The position numbers and the translations under genes were made by a program. The notes beneath the pieces were generated by a model, which saw only the letters and a list, made by a program, of their open reading frames with translations, had not been told where the DNA came from and searched no databases. This document shows, in pieces, positions 59,794 through 64,000 of a stretch of DNA of 64,000 bases. Source of the stretch: Paenibacillus harenae DSM 16969 (lineage in GTDB: Bacteria > Bacillota > Bacilli > Paenibacillales > Paenibacillaceae); contig NZ_KE383843.1 of the NCBI RefSeq assembly GCF_000422465.1, positions 310,001 through 374,000 of the forward strand, given 5' to 3'. The first letter of the stretch is position 1, and each line of letters starts with the position of its first letter.

Positions 59794-59830
59794 ACAGCCC
59801 GGCGCTCCGATGCGCCGGGCTGTCCTATTT
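59794..59830 (+). terminator. Terminator of the two-component system
   Basis: ACAGCCCGGCGC (59794-59805) and GCGCCGGGCTGT (59812-59823) form a perfect 12-bp stem, followed by CCTATTTT. Confidence 0.85.
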
Positions 59831-59879
59831 TCAATCTGGCCCTATTTCGGATGAAATTGGAGGATTTCCAATACAGCCT

Positions 59880-60206
59880 TCAGATGGTTTCAGCCTTCTT
59901 CGCCGCCAGCACCTTATAATACCCATGCTCAAAACCGACGATATGCTCCGGCTCGGACTTCCCTCTGGCTTGCCTATGGCCTTCGAGATGAGGTTCGCTC
60001 GTTTCCCAACGCTTCCAGGCTGCTTCGGATTCCCAGCGAATCAAGACCAGCACTTCCTCGTCTCCCGACCGGCTGGTCTTCTTCTGCATAACGCTCAAAT
60101 CGATAAAGCCCGGGGACTTCTCTATTTCTCCCGGCGGCGTGAAGTGCTCTACAACAAGCCCCGCCGTACCTTTTTTGACGATGAATATCTTCGTTTCAAT
60201 AAACAT
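59880..60206 (-). CDS. Antibiotic-biosynthesis-monooxygenase/IsdG-like protein (HmoA/HmoB type)
   Basis: 108 aa, dimeric alpha-beta barrel fold. The pattern MFIETKIFIVKKGTAGLVVEHF, then VLVLIRWESEAAWKRWETSEPH, matches B. subtilis HmoA/HmoB-like haem-degrading monooxygenases, in which W-S-EAWK-W is typical. Given the siderophore operon next to it, a role in haem-iron release is plausible, though ABM proteins have other roles and haem ligands cannot be checked here. It is transcribed separately in the same direction as, and 110 bases after, asbF. Confidence 0.8.
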   Translation of the reverse strand: MFIETKIFIVKKGTAGLVVEHFTPPGEIEKSPGFIDLSVMQKKTSRSGDEEVLVLIRWESEAAWKRWETSEPHLEGHRQARGKSEPEHIVGFEHGYYKVLAAKKAETI

Positions 60207-60318
60207 ATACCCAATCCCTTCTATAATATTATCGTGTACAATCTCGCATAAGCTTCCCTCGGCGGCAAACCGTTCCTAATGTCCGCCCCGCCAGGCGATG
60301 TCCGTCAGGATCAATGGT

Positions 60319-61188
60319 TTATAGGGAGGATAGCAGCTTGCAAAACGCCGGATCGCTTCCCTCCCTATGAGAACTTCGCAGCCATTTCAACTCGTCTTGC
60401 AGCACGCTGAGCGGCTTCGAACCGAACCATTCCAGCGAGGCGTACAGTCCGGTGGGCTCAATCTCCCGGATAATAGCCCGGTAGTCCAAAGCACCCGCCC
60501 GGAGCGGAACCATCCCGCTGCGGCTCCCCGAGGCAGAATATACGTTATGCGGATGAAAGACATGGAGATCGCGGGCGGACGTAACATTTTTCAGATGAAA
60601 ATGATCCACCCACGGCTTCAACCGCTCGAAGCCGTCGATCGGATCGGTGCCCGACTCCCACACATGAAGAAAATCAAGATTGATTCTTGCGTTACGATGG
60701 TCCAGCTCGGCCAGAAGCGCCAAGGTGGCATCCACCGTATCCGTCAACGTATTCGGATGAGTCTCCAGCAGCAAATGGATCCCGCCCGCTTGGCATAAAT
60801 CGCACAGCTGCCGCAGCCGTTCGACTGCCTGAAACCTTTCCGCATCGGACAGCTCCGCGCTTGGCCGCTGTCCCGCAAACGACCGAAGCCGCTTCACTCC
60901 GAACAACCCGGCCGCCTCTATCAATTGAGCGCACCTGGCCAATGTATTCGAGAAGTCCGCTTCCGGAGAGATGTCGAAATAATCGCTGATCATCGAAACG
61001 CGCAGCCCGCCGCCCTGCAGCTTATCCAGCTGTTCCCTGGTGCTCTCGCGTTCATACTGGTACAAATTCAGCGCATGAACCCCCCATAGCTCGATGCCAT
61101 CGAAGCGGTGCCGAAGCGCGTAGCGGACCAAATCGCTGAAGGAGATCAGCTGATGCCGGAATGATATCGTGCATAAGGCATATTTCAT
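60319..61188 (-). CDS. asbF: 3-Dehydroshikimate dehydratase AsbF (petrobactin)
   Basis: 289 aa from ATG 61188, which overlaps the upstream stop as ATGA. The sequence is close to B. anthracis AsbF: KYALCTISFRHQLISFSDLV, FDGIELWGVHALNLYQYERE, LLLETHPNTLTDT, INLDFLHVWESGTDP, HFHLKNVTSA and ASLEWFG, covering the metal-binding Glu, Asp, His and Glu of this TIM barrel. It converts 3-dehydroshikimate to 3,4-dihydroxybenzoate, the catechol of petrobactin. It is the last gene of the operon, as in Bacillus. This enzyme makes the siderophore independent of the 2,3-DHB pathway. Confidence 0.93.
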   Translation of the reverse strand: MKYALCTISFRHQLISFSDLVRYALRHRFDGIELWGVHALNLYQYERESTREQLDKLQGGGLRVSMISDYFDISPEADFSNTLARCAQLIEAAGLFGVKRLRSFAGQRPSAELSDAERFQAVERLRQLCDLCQAGGIHLLLETHPNTLTDTVDATLALLAELDHRNARINLDFLHVWESGTDPIDGFERLKPWVDHFHLKNVTSARDLHVFHPHNVYSASGSRSGMVPLRAGALDYRAIIREIEPTGLYASLEWFGSKPLSVLQDELKWLRSSHREGSDPAFCKLLSSL

Positions 61189-62432
61189 CGGGCCGCCTCT
61201 TCTCTCGTTGAAGCAAATTGCTTCCACTGGAGGAACTTCCGGTGCAGTTCTTGTTTGATACTAAGCTCTAGCATATCCAGTACGTCCAAGCTTTGCAAAA
61301 TGCCGGGAAGCAGACTCGCATTGCCTGTCATCGCCAACTTGATCGTGCGATACTGCACGTTTGAATACCCTTGCACCAGCTCCTCAATCCGATCCGTCCA
61401 TTCGTCAAACTGCTCATATGCATCGCCTGTTCGGCTGTTGAAGTACATGAGGGCATGCTCGTAGCTATACTTGCGTATGGCGATGACGGGAAGCTGTTTT
61501 ACCGTTTCGACCAGCCTTGCATAGCCCTCTTGCCCTGTCCCGGCTACATTTCCGATCAGCTCTTTCAATCGGTTGGTCAGCTCGTTATCATGCTTGCCGA
61601 AGCTGGTATCGTACAGAAGCTCCACCATTTCATCGGAAGGGTCGCGAATATCCAGAGCGTCGATGTAGAAGCCTCCCCCGAATTGATTTTGCCGAAACGC
61701 CTCGATCACCAGATCCTTCTTCACAATCCCTTCCCAGCGAAAATCAGGGTCCAGCATGAACCACTCGTCCTCCCGCTCGGTTGCCGACAGCATCAGAAAG
61801 TGGGGAAATGGCTTCTGATGGAATTTATTTTCCCTCACCGGCATGCAGGCCATATCGATTTGCGCGACAATGTACCGATGCTCCGGGCGCGACTCAATGA
61901 GGGAAAGCAATGTCGACACATTGCTCTCCCGATCCTTCGTACGGTCATACCACTCGTGAACCTTCGGACCGAACAGCCGCTCGAACCAGGTGGTAAAATA
62001 ATCATGCGACAAGCTGTGCTGATAGTAAGTAATGGCCCCTCTCTCCGTCACGTCAAACTCCGCATCCCATACCCCAAGGTAGAAGGGACGGTAATCGACG
62101 GCGCTGCTCCTTTTGACAACTTCACAGAAACAGCTGACGATGCAATGCACCTTAATGCTGACTTCCTCGGGGGCGGCCTCCAATGGCTCCAGCGTCTCGA
62201 TAAAATCAAGCAGCGTCCCCACGGTTGAAAAAACTCTCGGGTCAACCTCTTCTTCCGGCACCAAGACATGCATATCCGTCTCGATGTACACGATAAGCTG
62301 AACGATCATGATGGAATCGATGCACAAATCGTCCTTCAGACGCAGCGCGTCGTGCAGCTCGACCGCTCCCTCCCATCGCAGCTTCTCCTTCATAACTGCT
62401 GCGAGCTGTATTCTTTGTTCCTCGCGATTCAT
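61185..62432 (-). CDS. asbE: Fused aryl carrier protein and amide synthase, AsbD-AsbE (petrobactin)
   Basis: 415 aa. Residues 1 to about 85 are a carrier protein with the phosphopantetheine Ser40 in LCIDSIMIVQL, and a helical end (TVGTLLDFIETLE). Residues about 95-415 correspond to AsbE (DUF6005-like), with CIVSCFCEVVKRS, YYQHSLSHDYFTTWFERLFG and EDEWFMLDPDFRWEG. In B. anthracis these are two genes of about 91 and 327 codons. Here one frame joins them, with a total length close to the sum. The pair loads 3,4-DHB onto the carrier and condenses it with spermidine. It overlaps asbC and asbF by 4 bases each. Confidence 0.88.
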   Translation of the reverse strand: MNREEQRIQLAAVMKEKLRWEGAVELHDALRLKDDLCIDSIMIVQLIVYIETDMHVLVPEEEVDPRVFSTVGTLLDFIETLEPLEAAPEEVSIKVHCIVSCFCEVVKRSSAVDYRPFYLGVWDAEFDVTERGAITYYQHSLSHDYFTTWFERLFGPKVHEWYDRTKDRESNVSTLLSLIESRPEHRYIVAQIDMACMPVRENKFHQKPFPHFLMLSATEREDEWFMLDPDFRWEGIVKKDLVIEAFRQNQFGGGFYIDALDIRDPSDEMVELLYDTSFGKHDNELTNRLKELIGNVAGTGQEGYARLVETVKQLPVIAIRKYSYEHALMYFNSRTGDAYEQFDEWTDRIEELVQGYSNVQYRTIKLAMTGNASLLPGILQSLDVLDMLELSIKQELHRKFLQWKQFASTREEAAR

Positions 62433-63679
62433 CTTGCATTATCCCTCATTTCGAGTAGTCTGCGGCTAACCTTTCCGTTCTTGGTTCTTGGAATGTCAGA
62501 GACCATTTCAACATGGGCGGGAACCTTGTAAGGAGGCAGGCCCTGCAGGCACCAATCTCTTACCAGCTCCGGCGTGACGCAAGATGCGGCTACGACGCTG
62601 GCCTTTACCAGCTCGCCGATCACCGGATGCCGACCGCGGTAGACGACAACCTCATGGATACCTTCTAAACGGCTGATGCATTCCTCAACCTCAACGGGAT
62701 ACACCTTAAGCCCGGATACATTGATCACATCGTCTGCGCGGGACACAAATCGGAGACTCCCCGATTCGGCGGTATATCCTAAGTCCTGCGTCCGGATTAC
62801 CTTCCCGTGGGCGGTAACGCTGATTTCGGCCGGCCGGGAAGGATGGCTTCCGGCTTCAATGGCAATGTGCTTTAGCGGATATCCCATATCGTCGTGCGAT
62901 TCGATGCCGTTGGAGAGACTGATGCAGCCCGCCTCCGAGCAGCCGTACTGCTGCAATAGCGATTCCGTCATCCCGATTAGCTTACGGTACAGCGCTTCAG
63001 GAAGAGGAGCGCCGGAGCTGATGAAGCGATGGAAGCGTACGGGTTCACGGACTAGCCCGGTGACGGCCTGCAGCAGCAGCGGAACGCCATATACCAGATG
63101 CCGCGGCGTTTGCCGGATGAGGCCGAGCGCGAACTTCGGGTTGTTATGGGTAATGATAACCGGGTCGTTTCCTCTCTCCAGGGCGGACAGCACGCCCGAC
63201 AGCAAGCCGTAGGAATGGGAGACGGACGATAAAATCACGGGAGTCGGATCGTCATCCGTCATCAGTGCCTCGTTGTATGCCTCCAGCTCATGCTGCACCT
63301 CTTGCCATGTTCGTCTGACGAGCTTCGCCCCGCCTGTCGTTCCCGAGCTGAATTGGCAGATGCCAGCCTGGAGGACATTCTCCTCGAAGAATCTGTTCAG
63401 GGGGATGTAGTGCTTGGGATCGCCATAAATGAGTCCGGAGCAATCCGCATCTACAGCCATCGTAACTGCAGCGTCCATCGGCGTCTCGCCGTGAATAAGC
63501 AAGACGGAGCCTGCATGCCGTCTAAAGTAAAGCACTAGCGAAATCGTATAAATCGGGTCCGTGCAGCAAACCGCAAGCGTTCGGCCTTCGACGCGAGCGA
63601 GGTGCTCCAGCCCTTGATACATGGCATGGACGGCTTCCATTTCCGACTTATCGTACCTGGTTGTATTTACGGTTATCAT
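62429..63679 (-). CDS. asbC: 3,4-Dihydroxybenzoate-activating AMP ligase AsbC (petrobactin)
   Basis: 416 aa from ATG 63679, which overlaps the upstream stop as ATGA; the frame opens 24 bases earlier, but that start is inside asbB. It is an adenylate-forming enzyme with FSSGTTGGAKL (P-loop-like), YGCSEAGCISLS, RTQDLGYTAESGSLRFVSRADDVI (in parts: LRFVSRADDVI) and the C-terminal Lys in RTKNGKVSRR. It is shorter than usual acyl-CoA synthetases, as is AsbC. It activates 3,4-DHB and loads the carrier domain encoded next. The order matches asbC of Bacillus. Confidence 0.9.
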   Translation of the reverse strand: MITVNTTRYDKSEMEAVHAMYQGLEHLARVEGRTLAVCCTDPIYTISLVLYFRRHAGSVLLIHGETPMDAAVTMAVDADCSGLIYGDPKHYIPLNRFFEENVLQAGICQFSSGTTGGAKLVRRTWQEVQHELEAYNEALMTDDDPTPVILSSVSHSYGLLSGVLSALERGNDPVIITHNNPKFALGLIRQTPRHLVYGVPLLLQAVTGLVREPVRFHRFISSGAPLPEALYRKLIGMTESLLQQYGCSEAGCISLSNGIESHDDMGYPLKHIAIEAGSHPSRPAEISVTAHGKVIRTQDLGYTAESGSLRFVSRADDVINVSGLKVYPVEVEECISRLEGIHEVVVYRGRHPVIGELVKASVVAASCVTPELVRDWCLQGLPPYKVPAHVEMVSDIPRTKNGKVSRRLLEMRDNAR

Positions 63680-64000
63680 ATACGGCTGTAATCCCCTTTC
63701 CATATTTCATTCGATGAGGCCGGGTACAGCGGATTAGGAGCTTCGTGTACCATGAGCGTTTGACCTTGATATAGCCTGCGCCTTGTCAACTGCTCCACGC
63801 GACAGGCAGGAGTGAACAGATCGAGCTCTTGGAATCGAGGTTCCAGCTCAGGGAATCGGCCGATATGCTCCGCGAGCATCTCGTATACGAGCTCCCAGAA
63901 CTGCCGTTCATCGAAGGCGTAGTGATCTTCCAGCAGCAACGCAAGCTCCCCCAGGTTCATGAAGAACAAGCAATCGGTCATCAGTTCTTTTACTAACTGC
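63676..64000 (-). CDS. asbB: Siderophore synthetase AsbB (IucA/IucC family), C-terminal part
   Basis: The frame is open to the window edge, so the gene starts outside. The visible 107 residues include QLVKELMTDCLFFMNLGELA, FDERQFWELVYEMLAEH, and a RRRLYQGQTLMVHEAPNPLY ending. The latter resembles the C-terminus of NIS synthetases of the IucA/IucC family, in which LTMRL and PNPL motifs are conserved. AsbB joins citrate with spermidine-linked intermediates in petrobactin synthesis. Position before asbC supports the name. Its stop overlaps the asbC start (ATGA). Confidence 0.85.
   Translation of the reverse strand, partial: QLVKELMTDCLFFMNLGELALLLEDHYAFDERQFWELVYEMLAEHIGRFPELEPRFQELDLFTPACRVEQLTRRRLYQGQTLMVHEAPNPLYPASSNEIWKGDYSRI

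Overview
The window looks like the chromosome of a spore-forming Firmicute of the Paenibacillaceae (Paenibacillus/Cohnella type). It carries sigK, a tricistronic gerA-type germination operon, many LplB/LplC-type sugar permeases with large lipoprotein binding proteins, YesM/YesN-type two-component systems, and a dense set of glycoside hydrolases, all at moderately high GC with AGGAGG-type ribosome binding sites. No tRNA, rRNA or CRISPR array was seen.

Layout. 1-4.1 kb is a low-GC accessory stretch: the 3' end of a GH32-like gene, an orphan hypothetical protein, a decayed IS3-family element that interrupts an IS256-family transposase remnant, another gene scrap and a small protein that resembles a Mu-type transposase C-terminal domain. 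4.2-7.9 kb holds an uninterrupted sigK and a MoxR AAA+/VWA-metallopeptidase pair whose large subunit has a duplicated peptidase-like domain. 8.2-10.5 kb is a polar amino-acid ABC transporter. 10.7-16.4 kb has a small coiled-coil protein, an operon of UDG-like, SGNH hydrolase and ABC-2 exporter genes, and a membrane GDPD. 16.5-25 kb has a secreted beta-helix protein, the ger operon and two tandem DUF445 membrane proteins. 25.2-28.3 kb has an AT-rich membrane protein, a CDGSH protein, and a PadR regulator divergent from a cytochrome P450 across a strong palindrome.

28.4-51.3 kb is a carbohydrate-use region: GH95 with a divergent AraC regulator, a GH28-like gene, a LacI-controlled operon (two permeases, binding protein, GH32, GH30), and a second operon (binding protein, two permeases, GH88) followed by its YesM/YesN sensor and regulator. 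A GH43 beta-xylosidase-like gene follows at 53.9-55.4 kb. Between these sugar genes, at 51.7-53.9 kb, sits the most unexpected feature: a complete, low-GC dnaA gene away from dnaN/recF, preceded by an excisionase-type HTH gene and by a short region with four TTATCC cores and several inverted repeats, including a near-perfect 28-bp palindrome.

55.4-56.2 kb is non-coding and holds a degenerate 112-bp tandem repeat made of TTTC-N7-GAAA dyads. 56.3-59.8 kb has a Gly-rich peptidoglycan-binding protein divergent from an OmpR-type two-component system. 59.9 kb has a haem monooxygenase-like gene. 60.3-64 kb is the 3' part of a petrobactin-type siderophore operon (asbB partial, asbC, a fused asbD-asbE, asbF) in which every junction is an ATGA overlap.

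All family names come from reading the translated sequence and recalled family motifs. No database search was run.
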